Below are positions 9,072 through 17,616 of a stretch of DNA of 64,000 bases, piece after piece. The notes beneath the pieces were generated by a model. That model was not told the origin of the DNA. It made no database searches and saw only the letters and a list, made by a program, of their open reading frames with translations. The first letter of the stretch is position 1. Each line of letters opens with the position of its first letter. The stretch lies in assembly GCA_002472565.1 (NCBI GenBank), contig DKSK01000005.1:50027-114026 (forward strand). Direction: 5' to 3'. The DNA is from Bacteroidales bacterium UBA7258. GTDB taxonomy: Bacteria; Bacteroidota; Bacteroidia; Bacteroidales; UBA932. Made by a program: the position numbers and the translations under genes.

Positions 9072-10496
9072 CTACTGCGCCGCGGCCTTATCGCCACGGC
9101 TCTCGACCTTGTGCAAAACGTTGATAAGGATTATTCCGAGAATGGCGGAACAGAAAGAACCCGTCAGCACTGCTACCTTCCCCATATCCCTCAACCTTGC
9201 CGTGTCAACCGGAGCCAGATTCCCGAAAGAGAGCGTATCCACGAAGATGGACATCGTGAAGCCTATTCCGCCAAGGCAGGCCACCGCGAAGAGCATCTTC
9301 CAGTTAGCCTTCGAAGGCATTTCTCCCGCATGCAATTTCACCGCGATGAAACTTGCCAGAGAGATGCCGAGCGGCTTTCCAATCAAGAGCCCGAGGAAAA
9401 CGCCCATGCTAACGCTCCCCATCTCAGGATTGAAATTCATCACATTGAAATACGACAGATCAGGGATCTCCACCCCCGCATTCGCAAGAGCGAAAAGCGG
9501 CATGATGAGGAAGTTCACCCAAGGGCTGAGACTATGTTCCAGACGGCTGTTCATCGGGATAGTCTCTTTCGCAATCACCGAAAGGCGGCGCAGACAATGG
9601 CGCTGCGGCCCGTTCGGGAACGGCTCATCATCGATATTGTCGTATGAAAGGAGGCGGGCACTGTATTTTTCGGCCTTGACGGTGAGATAAGCCCTGTGAT
9701 AACGCGACTTCATCGGCACGAGGAAGGCCATGACCACTCCGGCCATAGTGGAATGGATGCCCGCGTAATAGAATAGCACCCAGATTGCGATTGCCGGGAA
9801 GAAATAATAGGCCAGCCTCTTTTCTCCGACCTTGTTCATGAAAACGACTAGCAGGATAAGCAGAACAGAAAGTCCCAGCAGGCCGAAGTCGATGCTTCCC
9901 CCGTAGAAGAATGCGACCACAAGAATAGCCATGAGGTCATCTGCAATCGCGAGCGCCGTCAGGAAGACCTTCAGCGAAAGAGGGACTTTGTCGCCCAAAA
10001 TTGACAATATGCCCACGGCAAAGGCTATGTCGGTGGCTGTCGGAATACCCCAGCCGGAAGAAGCCGCCGTTCCCTTGTTTATCAGCGTGTAGATGAGCGC
10101 AGGCGCGAGGACGCCTCCCACGGCCGCGATGACTGGCATCATGGCTTTTTTGACTGTGGAAAGTTCTCCGCTCTTCATTTCCCGCCGTATTTCCAGGCCG
10201 ACGGTAAAGAAAAAGACGGCCATGAGGACATCATTTATGAACTTCTCCACGCTCATTCCCCTAGGGAAGAAGACCCTCTCGCCTCCAGGGACCATGAATG
10301 AAATAGAAAGATCCGTATGGAGGATATCATGGTAGGCCGCTCTCGTCACAGGCATATTGGCCAGCAGCATGGCAACCACGACGCAGAGCAACAAGACTAC
10401 GCCTTGCGCCCATGGCTCATTAGCAAATTTACGTCTTCTCTGTTGGAAGTTTCTGAACCTTTTGGTCCATGAATAAATAGGGATCAGTCGCACCAC
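9072..10496 (-). CDS. nhaA: Na+/H+ antiporter NhaA
   Basis: 474 residues with about 12 membrane helices. The essential paired aspartates are present in ALAIADDLMAILVV (Asp186-Asp187, equivalent to E. coli Asp163/164), and the first-half signature FFFTVGLEIRREMKSGEL matches. It exchanges periplasmic protons for cytoplasmic sodium in pH and salt homeostasis. A cytoplasmic loop of about 45 residues in the second half (near 290-330) is longer than in E. coli, making the protein about 85 residues larger. A TAACTTTG box on the minus strand (10528-10535) lies about 30 bases upstream and supports the start. It diverges from rpmH. Confidence 0.95.
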   Translation of the reverse strand: MVRLIPIYSWTKRFRNFQQRRRKFANEPWAQGVVLLLCVVVAMLLANMPVTRAAYHDILHTDLSISFMVPGGERVFFPRGMSVEKFINDVLMAVFFFTVGLEIRREMKSGELSTVKKAMMPVIAAVGGVLAPALIYTLINKGTAASSGWGIPTATDIAFAVGILSILGDKVPLSLKVFLTALAIADDLMAILVVAFFYGGSIDFGLLGLSVLLILLVVFMNKVGEKRLAYYFFPAIAIWVLFYYAGIHSTMAGVVMAFLVPMKSRYHRAYLTVKAEKYSARLLSYDNIDDEPFPNGPQRHCLRRLSVIAKETIPMNSRLEHSLSPWVNFLIMPLFALANAGVEIPDLSYFNVMNFNPEMGSVSMGVFLGLLIGKPLGISLASFIAVKLHAGEMPSKANWKMLFAVACLGGIGFTMSIFVDTLSFGNLAPVDTARLRDMGKVAVLTGSFCSAILGIILINVLHKVESRGDKAAAQ

Positions 10497-10565
10497 TCGG
10501 AAAATTTCAAATGTTATGTTCCTGATGCAAAGTTAGCAATTATAGACTGCTTTATGAAAAAATAG

Positions 10566-10596
10566 TTTGATATCCAAAACAAAAAAGCTATCTTTG
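10566..10596 (+). promoter_or_regulatory. Bacteroidales-type promoter of rpmH
   Basis: TTTG at 10566-10569, a 19-base spacer and TATCTTTG at 10589-10596 match the Bacteroidales primary sigma consensus (TTTG, 19-21 bases, TAnnTTTG). It lies 35 bases upstream of the rpmH ATG. Confidence 0.85.
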
Positions 10597-10631
10597 CATC
10601 CCTATCCGGAAAATATTAAAAATAGCATACA

Positions 10632-10784
10632 ATGAAAAGGACATTCCAACCTCACGTGCGCAAGCGCATCAACAAGCATGGTTTCCGTGAGCGCATGGCG
10701 ACTGCCAACGGCCGCCGCGTACTCGCATCCCGTCGTCGTCATGGCCGCAAGAAGCTGACCGTATCTTCCGAGGACAGGTTCTAA
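10632..10784 (+). CDS. rpmH: 50S ribosomal protein L34
   Basis: 50 residues beginning MKRTFQPHVRKRINKHGFRE and ending KKLTVSSEDRF. The start, the HGFRERM segment and the basic GRRVLASRRR region are diagnostic of L34, a small arginine- and lysine-rich protein of the large ribosomal subunit. A consensus promoter lies 35 bases upstream and a hairpin terminator follows, so it is a single-gene unit. It does not have the common rpmH-rnpA arrangement here, since a sugar symporter gene follows in the opposite direction. Confidence 0.96.
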   Translation: MKRTFQPHVRKRINKHGFRERMATANGRRVLASRRRHGRKKLTVSSEDRF

Positions 10785-10809
10785 AATCCCGAACTTATAC
10801 GAAACGAAA

Positions 10810-10840
10810 AAGGATGGCCTCAGGGTCATCCTTATTTAAT
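10810..10840 (+). terminator. Terminator after rpmH
   Basis: A stem with AAGGATG (10810-10816) pairing with CATCCTT (10827-10833), extended by CC/GG around a short loop and followed by an AT-rich stretch, lies 26 bases after the rpmH stop. Confidence 0.65.
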
Positions 10841-10964
10841 TTGTACAATATATATGTTGTCTTTAATGCGGGCAAGTACATAATTCCAATTACTATTCCG
10901 CCAAGCCGCGGTCAGAGGCTAGCATTGAACGCACGCCCAGGACCGCAAGGGGAGGGGCTTGGTT

Positions 10965-12428
10965 TCAGCCCCTCTTTTGAGCAAGCTCCTTCTGGATTTG
11001 TGTGGTGCGCTCCGTCGTAAGCGGATAGAGGCAGAGACAGACCAGTCCGAGGGTGGAACCGATGGCAGGAATCCAGCTCATCAGTGAACGGATTGCCGTC
11101 AGAGTCCCCTCGCCCTGAACCGCCAGGGTGCTGTCATAACCTGCGAAAGCAATGACCTGCATGAGGATATAACTACCTATGGCCGAACCGAATTTCTGCG
11201 CCATGGACGAGGAAGAAAAGATAAGGCCGGTAGAAGACGAGCCGTTCTTAAGTTCAGAATAATCAGCTACATCCGCGAACATAGACCAGAGCATCGGAGA
11301 ATTGATCCCGATAGCGAGACCGATCAGCACTTGGAGGACGACAAGAATCCAGACCCCGGAGGCATCACTTGGCAGAAACCATGTAATGAGATTAAGAAGG
11401 GTCAGGGCTATGAGGACGAGAATGAAGGTGCCTTTCTTTCCGATTCTTTCAGAGATAGGTACGGCGAGAGGGACGCCTGCCATCTGAGCTATTTCGCCTA
11501 TGGTCAGAAAGACCGTGAAGGTAACAGCAGGGCTCGTTCCCAGGATATTGGAGAAATAGTAAGGAACAGCGCCGCCACGGATGGAGCTGAAAAGGAGCAG
11601 GCCGATGCTGCCGCCAAGGAGGAGCCACCATGGACCATTATGTCCAAGGGCCTTTAGGTCATCTCCTATGGACGAGCCTCCCTCCGACTTAGGCTTCTTG
11701 TCGATATGGACATGTTCCTTCGTGAGCAGGAAGGTCAGGATGAAAAGGAAGGCACAGATGGCACCTACTAGCATCATGACATGGGTCCATTGCGACGGCG
11801 CCGCGTCCCCGACATCCTCGATGAGCTTCTCGACGCCTCCGACCAGCCTCGTTGTTCCGACTACATGTTTTTCAAAGAGAATGAAGACTCCCATTCCGAT
11901 GAAGCTTCCGATGTAGGCGAAAAACATTCTGTAACTGGAAAAAACCGACTTTTCACGAGGATCCGAGGTCACGACTCCGAGCATGGCTCCGTAAGGGACG
12001 TTGACGCCTGTGTAGACTGCCATCATGAGGATATAGGTTACATAAGCGTAGACATGTTTGAAAGCATAGGAGCCGTCGGGAACGGAGAACATCAGGACTC
12101 CGCAGACGGCGAAAGGAAGAGCCATCCAGAGCAGGTAAGGCCTATATTTTCCCCATCGCGTCTGAGTTCTGTCGGCAAGTGTTCCCATGACCGGGTCAGA
12201 AACCGCATCGAAAATCTTGGTGATCAAAAGCAGAAAGGCCGCATGCTGAGGCTTGAGGCCGAAAACCTCCGTGTAGAAGAAGGGTAAAAAATAGGTGTAA
12301 ATTTTCCAGAAAAGGGAAGAAGACATGTCTCCGAAGCCGTAGCCGATTTTTTCAATCAGCGGGGCTTTCCCCGGCAAGGCCTTCCCTGTCTGAATGGTCA
12401 TCTTTTCGTTGGATATTTCTCCTGCCAT
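10965..12428 (-). CDS. GPH-family sugar:cation symporter (MFS, MelB-like)
   Basis: 487 residues with 12 predicted membrane helices. The GPH family signature is present: KIFDAVSDPVMGTLADRTQT followed by RWGKYRPYLLW, and NVPYGAMLGVVTSDPREK in the first half. Relatives import glycosides, pentosides or hexuronides with H+ or Na+. The substrate is unknown, and no sugar-catabolic gene is adjacent. The start is set at the ATG at 12428 because a good leftward promoter (TAAATTTG at 12452-12459, TTTG at 12480-12483) lies between it and a further upstream ATG at 12482. Confidence 0.87.
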   Translation of the reverse strand: MAGEISNEKMTIQTGKALPGKAPLIEKIGYGFGDMSSSLFWKIYTYFLPFFYTEVFGLKPQHAAFLLLITKIFDAVSDPVMGTLADRTQTRWGKYRPYLLWMALPFAVCGVLMFSVPDGSYAFKHVYAYVTYILMMAVYTGVNVPYGAMLGVVTSDPREKSVFSSYRMFFAYIGSFIGMGVFILFEKHVVGTTRLVGGVEKLIEDVGDAAPSQWTHVMMLVGAICAFLFILTFLLTKEHVHIDKKPKSEGGSSIGDDLKALGHNGPWWLLLGGSIGLLLFSSIRGGAVPYYFSNILGTSPAVTFTVFLTIGEIAQMAGVPLAVPISERIGKKGTFILVLIALTLLNLITWFLPSDASGVWILVVLQVLIGLAIGINSPMLWSMFADVADYSELKNGSSSTGLIFSSSSMAQKFGSAIGSYILMQVIAFAGYDSTLAVQGEGTLTAIRSLMSWIPAIGSTLGLVCLCLYPLTTERTTQIQKELAQKRG

Positions 12429-12451
12429 AGTTTCAGTGTCTTCAAATTTTT

Positions 12452-12483
12452 CAAATTTACCTCTTTGCACGGAAAGGAGCAAA
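12452..12483 (-). promoter_or_regulatory. Promoter of the GPH symporter gene
   Basis: Read leftward: TTTG at 12483-12480, a 20-base spacer and TAAATTTG at 12459-12452, matching the Bacteroidales consensus. Transcription would begin about 15 bases upstream of the ATG at 12428, which decides between two candidate starts. Confidence 0.7.
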
Positions 12484-12633
12484 CTTTACATGATTTTGCT
12501 CCCCGGCCCTAAGTTCCTGACCCACAAGCTTGATCAAAATGTCCGACATCGCCGCTTTTTATGTACATTTGTTTCCTGCTCAGCTATCCTGAAAACGGAC
12601 GAAACACGAAAGGCAATATATTTTACAAAAACG

Positions 12634-13074
12634 ATGAATATGGAAGATGACGAAAGATTCATGGAGGAGGCTCTGAAGGAAGCCAAGACTGCCGGCGAGG
12701 ATGAAGAAATCCCAATAGGAGCGGTCGTGGTCTGCCGGGGAAAAATCATCGCAAAGGGGCACAACCAGACAGAAATGCTCCATGACCCCACGGCTCATGC
12801 CGAAATGTTGGCGATAACAGCGGCGACGGAGGCCGTAGGCGGAAAATACCTCAACGACTGCACAATCTACGTCACGGTGGAGCCTTGTCCGATGTGCGCG
12901 GCCGCACTTGGCTGGGCTCAGATAGGCCGGGTGGTCTACGGCGCCATAGACCCCAAACGCGGCTACACAGGCTTCTCCCCCAACCTTCTTCATCCGAAGA
13001 CCGAGGTTTCGGCCGGAGTGCTGGCGGACGAGTGCGCCGCTCTGATGAAAGATTTTTTCAAGGACAAGAGATAA
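12634..13074 (+). CDS. tadA: tRNA-specific adenosine deaminase
   Basis: 146 residues. The zinc-dependent deaminase motifs are HAE (His55, catalytic Glu57) and PCPMC (Cys85, Cys88). Flanking sequence (EEIPIGAVVV, GHNQTEMLHDPTAHAEMLAI) matches TadA, which converts the wobble adenosine of tRNA-Arg(ACG) to inosine. The ATG at 12634 gives the normal N-terminus (DDERFMEEALKEA); the frame is open upstream but that part has no family similarity. It diverges from the symporter gene and is followed by tRNA-Leu. Confidence 0.93.
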   Translation: MNMEDDERFMEEALKEAKTAGEDEEIPIGAVVVCRGKIIAKGHNQTEMLHDPTAHAEMLAITAATEAVGGKYLNDCTIYVTVEPCPMCAAALGWAQIGRVVYGAIDPKRGYTGFSPNLLHPKTEVSAGVLADECAALMKDFFKDKR

Positions 13075-13102
13075 GTTTTTTTGGAATTACGTGAAAAATT
13101 AG

Positions 13103-13133
13103 TTTGGTTTTCATGGGGGATTTAGTAAATTTG
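13103..13133 (+). promoter_or_regulatory. Promoter of tRNA-Leu
   Basis: TTTG at 13103-13106, exactly 19 bases, then TAAATTTG at 13126-13133: a full match to the Bacteroidales promoter consensus, 11 bases before the mature tRNA start. Confidence 0.88.
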
Positions 13134-13144
13134 CAGTCCAATGA

Positions 13145-13229
13145 GCGCGAGTGGCGAAATTGGTAGACGCGCTACTCTCAGGAGGTAGTGCCTATTACTG
13201 GCGTGTCAGTTCGACTCTGATCTCGCGCA
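13145..13229 (+). tRNA. tRNA-Leu (anticodon CAG)
   Basis: 85 bases folding as a class II tRNA. The acceptor stem is GCGCGAG/CTCGCGC with discriminator A, the D arm is GTGGCGAAATTGGTAGAC, the anticodon arm is CTACT-CTCAGGA-GGTAG (anticodon CAG), followed by a variable arm and a TTCGACT T-loop. CCA is not encoded. It has its own promoter and terminator. Confidence 0.95.
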
Positions 13230-13231
13230 CG

Positions 13232-13264
13232 AAGGCCGGTCAGCTTACGCTGGCCGGCCTTTTT
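13232..13264 (+). terminator. Strong terminator after tRNA-Leu
   Basis: A 13-base-pair stem (AAGGCCGGTCAGC against GCTGGCCGGCCTT, one G-T pair) with a four-base loop, followed by a run of five T ending at 13264. Confidence 0.9.
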
Positions 13265-13277
13265 AATACTTGCAACC

Positions 13278-14219
13278 ATGAAAATCACTTTTCTTGACGC
13301 GGCCACTCTCGGCCGGACTCCCCTCTCGGACATAGAGGCCCTCGGCGAACTGAAATGTTACCAAACATCAACGGCAGAAGAAGCCCTCGAGCGCGTAGGC
13401 GATTGTGAAGTATTGATTATCAATAAGGTACGAGTAACCCAGGCTCTCCTCGAAGTAGCCCCCAGACTGAAACTTGTCTGCGAGGCGGCTACCGGCACCA
13501 ACAACATAGATCTCGAAGCCTGCTCCAAAAGAGGCATCCCGGTGCGGAACGTCGCCGGGTATTCCACCGAGCCAGTTCTCCAGGAAACCTTCATGCACAT
13601 TCTCTCGCTGGTCGGAAACGGCCCGTACTACGATGCGCAGGTGAAGTCCGGAGCCTATTCCCGCAGCGGGATTTTCACCGATGTCGAGAATCCATACCTG
13701 GAACTTGACGGCAAGACCATGGGCATTATCGGAATGGGCACCATAGGCCACAGAGTGGCCGAAGTCGCAAAGGCCTTCGGAATGTCCGTCATATATTTCT
13801 CGACCTCCGGAACCTCTCATTGCAAGGACTTTCCGAGCGTCGGAATCGAAACGCTGATGAAAGAATCAGATGTAATTTCAATCCATGCTCCCCTCAACGA
13901 GCGCACCAAGGGCCTTGTCACCGAAAGAGAGCTCAGGTTGATGAAACCGAGTGCTGTAATAGTCAACATGGGGCGCGGAGGCATAATAGTAGAAGCGGAC
14001 CTCGCCAAGGTGATTGACGAGGGTCTGATTCATGGCGCAGCGCTTGATGTCTATGAAACCGAGCCACTTCCGGCAGGCAGCCCGCTCCTTCATACCTCAC
14101 ACCCGGAGCGTCTCCGTTTCACTCCTCACACTGGCTGGGCTAGCGCCGAGGCCCTCGTCCGTCTGGAAAAAGGCATCGCGAAAAACATCGCAGCCTCTTG
14201 GCAGTCTGATAAGGCGTAA
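13278..14219 (+). CDS. D-2-hydroxyacid dehydrogenase (NAD-binding)
   Basis: 313 residues. It has the split catalytic domain and inserted Rossmann domain of the D-isomer-specific dehydrogenases. The nucleotide-binding GMGTIG is at 152-157; the catalytic trio is Arg233 (MGRGG), Glu262 (YETEPLP) and His284 (TPHTGW). Members reduce 2-oxoacids such as hydroxypyruvate, glyoxylate or pyruvate; the overall pattern suggests a hydroxypyruvate/glycerate-type enzyme, but specificity is not resolved. The ATG lies 13 bases after the tRNA terminator. It converges on the FimB-like gene. Confidence 0.88.
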   Translation: MKITFLDAATLGRTPLSDIEALGELKCYQTSTAEEALERVGDCEVLIINKVRVTQALLEVAPRLKLVCEAATGTNNIDLEACSKRGIPVRNVAGYSTEPVLQETFMHILSLVGNGPYYDAQVKSGAYSRSGIFTDVENPYLELDGKTMGIIGMGTIGHRVAEVAKAFGMSVIYFSTSGTSHCKDFPSVGIETLMKESDVISIHAPLNERTKGLVTERELRLMKPSAVIVNMGRGGIIVEADLAKVIDEGLIHGAALDVYETEPLPAGSPLLHTSHPERLRFTPHTGWASAEALVRLEKGIAKNIAASWQSDKA

Positions 14220-14281
14220 AGTACGGCCACAGAGTGTTCCAGAGGCGTGGCTGGCTCCTATTTCACAGCTTCGACGCAGGG

Positions 14282-15103
14282 CTATATCACTGTTTCATAA
14301 GAGATTGTCCGAGACCAGGCATCTATCTTGAAGGTAATCGAGGTAGCGGAATAGTTGACTTCGATAAAGGCATCCTCCAAGTCCGGCGCCGTCCAGTCAT
14401 AACCGCTTTCCCCGAGGTATTCGCCCAGGGCGAAAGTCCTGAGCGCACCTTCTTCCCCGCGAACTTCCAGAACTAGGGAATTGTCAAGTTGACGGGGCAC
14501 GCGCACGAAACAGTGATTCGAAGAGTCAGGCCTCATCCTGACCCTGAAGTCTCCCCTTCTTGAAGCCCCTCCGAACTCATAACCGGAGACACTTCCGCCT
14601 ATCGCCATGGAAAAAGGCCATCTTGTTTTTCCATCGGCGGAGACCAAGGCTATGGTAAGGTCACAGAAATTCTTGTGCAGACATGCCTTCAGCTTCACCG
14701 ATTCCCCCATCGAAGAAAAAGTCTCGTCATAGGACCAGACCTCAGGACATTGGGCACCCTGGTCAATGGCTATGCCGGAGAGGTCTATATTCTCTGACAA
14801 TTGAAGAGGATAAAGGTCCAACACAAGCCTCTCAAGCCGGGGCAGGGCGAGTCTGTACACCTGAGGGATCTCATCGGAGGCAAGGGTGTCCGCAAACTCC
14901 AGAGACTCTCCGTGGACAAGAAGCAGCAGTCCGCCTGCCGCCACGCTATCTCTCCTGACTTGGTCAAGATCAAGGATAAGGACGCTCGGACAATCATCCC
15001 TGTCCTCAATGACCGAGCAGCCGGGGAGAAATTGTGAGAGTAGCGCAGCGGCCAGCAAGGCAGGAATAAGTCCGAGAGCCCTTGTCAATTTACTAGAAAA
15101 CAT
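14282..15103 (-). CDS. FimB/Mfa2-family fimbrial anchor lipoprotein
   Basis: 273 residues. A lipoprotein signal (FLPGCS, Cys at about 29) is followed at once by DRDDCPSVLILDLD, the start typical of FimB/Mfa2 (DUF1812) proteins. These cap or anchor Bacteroidales fimbriae to the outer membrane and limit fibre length. The family usually sits in an operon with fimbrillin subunits, but none is seen here. It overlaps the DUF3575 gene by 11 bases and is last in a three-gene leftward group. Confidence 0.78.
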   Translation of the reverse strand: MFSSKLTRALGLIPALLAAALLSQFLPGCSVIEDRDDCPSVLILDLDQVRRDSVAAGGLLLLVHGESLEFADTLASDEIPQVYRLALPRLERLVLDLYPLQLSENIDLSGIAIDQGAQCPEVWSYDETFSSMGESVKLKACLHKNFCDLTIALVSADGKTRWPFSMAIGGSVSGYEFGGASRRGDFRVRMRPDSSNHCFVRVPRQLDNSLVLEVRGEEGALRTFALGEYLGESGYDWTAPDLEDAFIEVNYSATSITFKIDAWSRTISYETVI

Positions 15104-15680
15104 AGGTCAAGGCCAAGATTATCTCATCCGGCAGGAAAAAGAACTTCTTTCCGCCCTCCACTGTCAGGCCGCATACCGGACACTCATAGATTGTGTAGGC
15201 ATCGTAACCTCCCCAGACCGAAAGGCCGAACTCGAGGTTCAGACGCGGATTGAGCATATAGGTATAGCCCGACCCAAGGGACATCCCGATCCGGTCCCCC
15301 TCGCTCGTTTTCCGGGAGAGTATTCCTCCGGAATTGTATTCCTGGTACTGGGCGTTTCCGGAGAGCCACCAGCCCGAAAAGACATGCCAGGGCCAATACC
15401 TTACGCCGAGGGCATAGGCGAGTTGCTTATTCTGGAAATTGTCTCCTGGATCGGAGTTCCGCTTGTATTCAAAAGGATTGTAGCGGAAGCCTGCGCGGGC
15501 CGACCAGTGCCTATCAAAAGCATAGGAAGCCTCAAGGTTCAAGGTGAGGAGATTTGCATATTGCGCTACGTTGGTCGAGAGCGAGGTTTTCTGGCCTGAA
15601 GCCTGGAAGGCGGACAGCAGGCTGGGCAGAAGGGCGGAGACCAGCACAAAGACGCCAGTGTGGAGTCTGTTCGGTTTCAT
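15093..15680 (-). CDS. DUF3575 outer-membrane-type protein
   Basis: 195 residues. A signal peptide (about 1-29) is followed by repeated amphipathic beta strands (LLTLNLEASYAFDRHWSARA, LAYALGVRYWPWHVFSG, IGMSLGSGYTYM) ending in an aromatic residue, TYVF, as in small outer-membrane barrels. The pattern matches DUF3575 proteins, which in Bacteroidales frequently lie beside FimB/Mfa2-type genes. The biochemical role is unknown. It is translationally coupled to the FimB-like gene and starts 12 bases after the metallopeptidase-like gene ends. Confidence 0.75.
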   Translation of the reverse strand: MKPNRLHTGVFVLVSALLPSLLSAFQASGQKTSLSTNVAQYANLLTLNLEASYAFDRHWSARAGFRYNPFEYKRNSDPGDNFQNKQLAYALGVRYWPWHVFSGWWLSGNAQYQEYNSGGILSRKTSEGDRIGMSLGSGYTYMLNPRLNLEFGLSVWGGYDAYTIYECPVCGLTVEGGKKFFFLPDEIILALTYVF

Positions 15681-15692
15681 ATCTTAGCCCAT

Positions 15693-17297
15693 CTATACGG
15701 TTTCATATCTTGCGAAGGTCTGGGTTATCACGCTGCTCTTTTCCGGATAGAGCTCCAGCAGCTTGTTTTTCAGCGCACCGAGAGAATTGGCATCTTTATC
15801 CAAGGCCTTGAAAATCTGGCCCGGGGAAAGACCTCTCTGATTCAGGAAACGGAGAATCTGAGGGTGGAACCAGAATGAATAGCCATTCTGAGGCCAGGCG
15901 CCTCCGTATCTCTGATTATAGAACCAGCTCTGCATGAAGTAAGCCCAGATTTCTCCGACCTCGCAATATCCGGCGCCGCTGTCCCCGCCGTTGCCGTAGG
16001 TCTCCCCTCCGGTTGTGATGAAGGACTGGATGACATAGGCGATATACTTGTCCCAAAAGCTCTTGCCCACCTGGGCGAAATGACTGGCGTGGGCGAGCTC
16101 GTGACAGGTTTCGGCATAGATTGATGCATAGTCGTCCTTGCCTCTGACTCCTATCGTGATATCCGGCGCAAAGACCTTGATCAGCTGGGAATAGCCGCCG
16201 AGGAAACTCGTCAGGAGGTCATTGTCCAGGACGGCTCCATGATGGAGCATGACGGCGCTGCTCGCATCCATCTTCTGGAAAATCCAAATCCGCAGCTTCC
16301 TCGGAGGGGCAAGCACGCCGATCCCGTCCTCGCCGCACTTAGAGATGTAATCATAGGCGGCGTTGTTCACCACGCAGCGGCTGAAGATTTTTCTCCCGGA
16401 GTCCTTAGTCACTGTATAGTCAATGCCCGCATTGGAACCTTTGCCGAGAGTGGATGTCGAGGCCGGGATCAGGATTTTGTTGATGCCGATGTCGAAGCTC
16501 GCACTGTTGTCGAAGAGCAGGCGGTAGCGAGGCCTGGCGGAGAAACTTCTCTTCATCTTATAGTAGCCGTCCCTGTCGGTGTGGTCCTTGGTGAATTTCA
16601 CGAAAACATTGGCCACGACTGTCACTCCCGCCACGCCGAAAGGCTTGCCTCCGTTCGCATCCTCATCCACAATGGTTATCCTGCCTTCGGGGCTGTCCCT
16701 TCCCTTGGTGCGAGGCTCAAGCAAATCCGCGTTACCGGTCAGGCGGAAGGCCTCCCGCTCCACGGCATCCCAGTCGATTCCGCCGGCTCTGGTCGCAGCC
16801 GCGTCAGGAATATAGCACTCGTCCAGCACCTCACCTCTGACCCATGAAGGCATCTTGAAGGTGTAAGGCACGACGGCATATTGCCATGTAATCTCGGTCG
16901 TGTCAAGGGCAGGGTCATGGTAATAGTCTCCGTCTTTTACTATCTTATAGTCAAGAGGATGGTCAACGAGTTCCAGCCCCATGCTCACGAGCCGCTGGTA
17001 CTGGTCATCTCCGTCGGGAAGAAATCTTACATATTTGTCGGTCGGAGTGATGTCCACTCTCCCGGCCTTCGTGGGATAGAGGGCCTCCAGGGCCTTTGTG
17101 ACATTTTTGACGGAATACGGGTCCTCAAGTTTATCCCCGAGGACGATAAGGTCATGGCCGACGGTCTCGGCCCCCGACACGTCCCCGCCGTCAATGTCCG
17201 GGACTTCGGTTACCGGTGCTTCCTTTTCACATGCCGCCGCAATCAGCACTAAGACGACGGTCAGGATGATTTTGACAAGCTTTTCCATCTTCCTCAT
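15693..17297 (-). CDS. Lipoprotein with HELAH metallopeptidase motif
   Basis: About 534 residues. The N-terminus is a lipoprotein signal (VLIAAAC, Cys23). Residues 399-403 read HELAH in CHELAHASHF, the HExxH signature of zinc peptidases; a second acidic cluster, YCEVGEIWAYF, follows about 45 residues later and could give the third zinc ligand, as in gluzincins. A middle stretch (FGVAGVTVVANVFV... DGYYKMK) looks like a carboxypeptidase-regulatory-like beta domain. No exact family is recognised. Two ATG codons (17297, 17288) are possible starts. It heads the operon with the DUF3575 and FimB-like proteins, hinting at processing of a surface structure; this is inference. Confidence 0.7.
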   Translation of the reverse strand: MRKMEKLVKIILTVVLVLIAAACEKEAPVTEVPDIDGGDVSGAETVGHDLIVLGDKLEDPYSVKNVTKALEALYPTKAGRVDITPTDKYVRFLPDGDDQYQRLVSMGLELVDHPLDYKIVKDGDYYHDPALDTTEITWQYAVVPYTFKMPSWVRGEVLDECYIPDAAATRAGGIDWDAVEREAFRLTGNADLLEPRTKGRDSPEGRITIVDEDANGGKPFGVAGVTVVANVFVKFTKDHTDRDGYYKMKRSFSARPRYRLLFDNSASFDIGINKILIPASTSTLGKGSNAGIDYTVTKDSGRKIFSRCVVNNAAYDYISKCGEDGIGVLAPPRKLRIWIFQKMDASSAVMLHHGAVLDNDLLTSFLGGYSQLIKVFAPDITIGVRGKDDYASIYAETCHELAHASHFAQVGKSFWDKYIAYVIQSFITTGGETYGNGGDSGAGYCEVGEIWAYFMQSWFYNQRYGGAWPQNGYSFWFHPQILRFLNQRGLSPGQIFKALDKDANSLGALKNKLLELYPEKSSVITQTFARYETV

Positions 17298-17565
17298 TAT
17301 TTGTTTGATGGCGAAAGTATGGAAGTTTATCCACTTGCCGAAATGGCAAGCGCTTATTTTCAAAATCGGTCTGAGATGGCCTTGAGAGGACGATTTTCGA
17401 GTCTGAATGAGACTCGCGACTGTGTATCGCGCCTAAAAAAGAGGCGGAATGTGAGGCGAAGTGTCAGGACACGGAAGGCGCAGGAAGCTGAGTGAGAGCC
17501 ACTTGTCAAGACAGGTTCTAAAAGCCGTTGGGGATTATCCGCTTCAAGCCCTTCTGCACTGTAAG

Positions 17566-17592
17566 CAAAAATCCCGGCGGGAAGCCCGCCGG
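17566..17592 (-). terminator. Terminator after deoC
   Basis: A perfect 8-base-pair stem, CCGGCGGG (17574-17581) with CCCGCCGG (17585-17592) and loop AAG. Read leftward it is followed by a run of five T (17570-17566). It closes the leftward pheT-to-deoC operon. Confidence 0.85.
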
Positions 17593-17616
17593 AACATAAG
17601 GATTTGCCGTTATAAC

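Noticed and set aside
10952..10974. Hairpin GAGGGGCT/AGCCCCTC as a terminator of the GPH symporter gene
   Set aside because: It straddles the stop codon of that gene and has no T run in the leftward direction; it could only end rightward transcripts and was not listed as a terminator.
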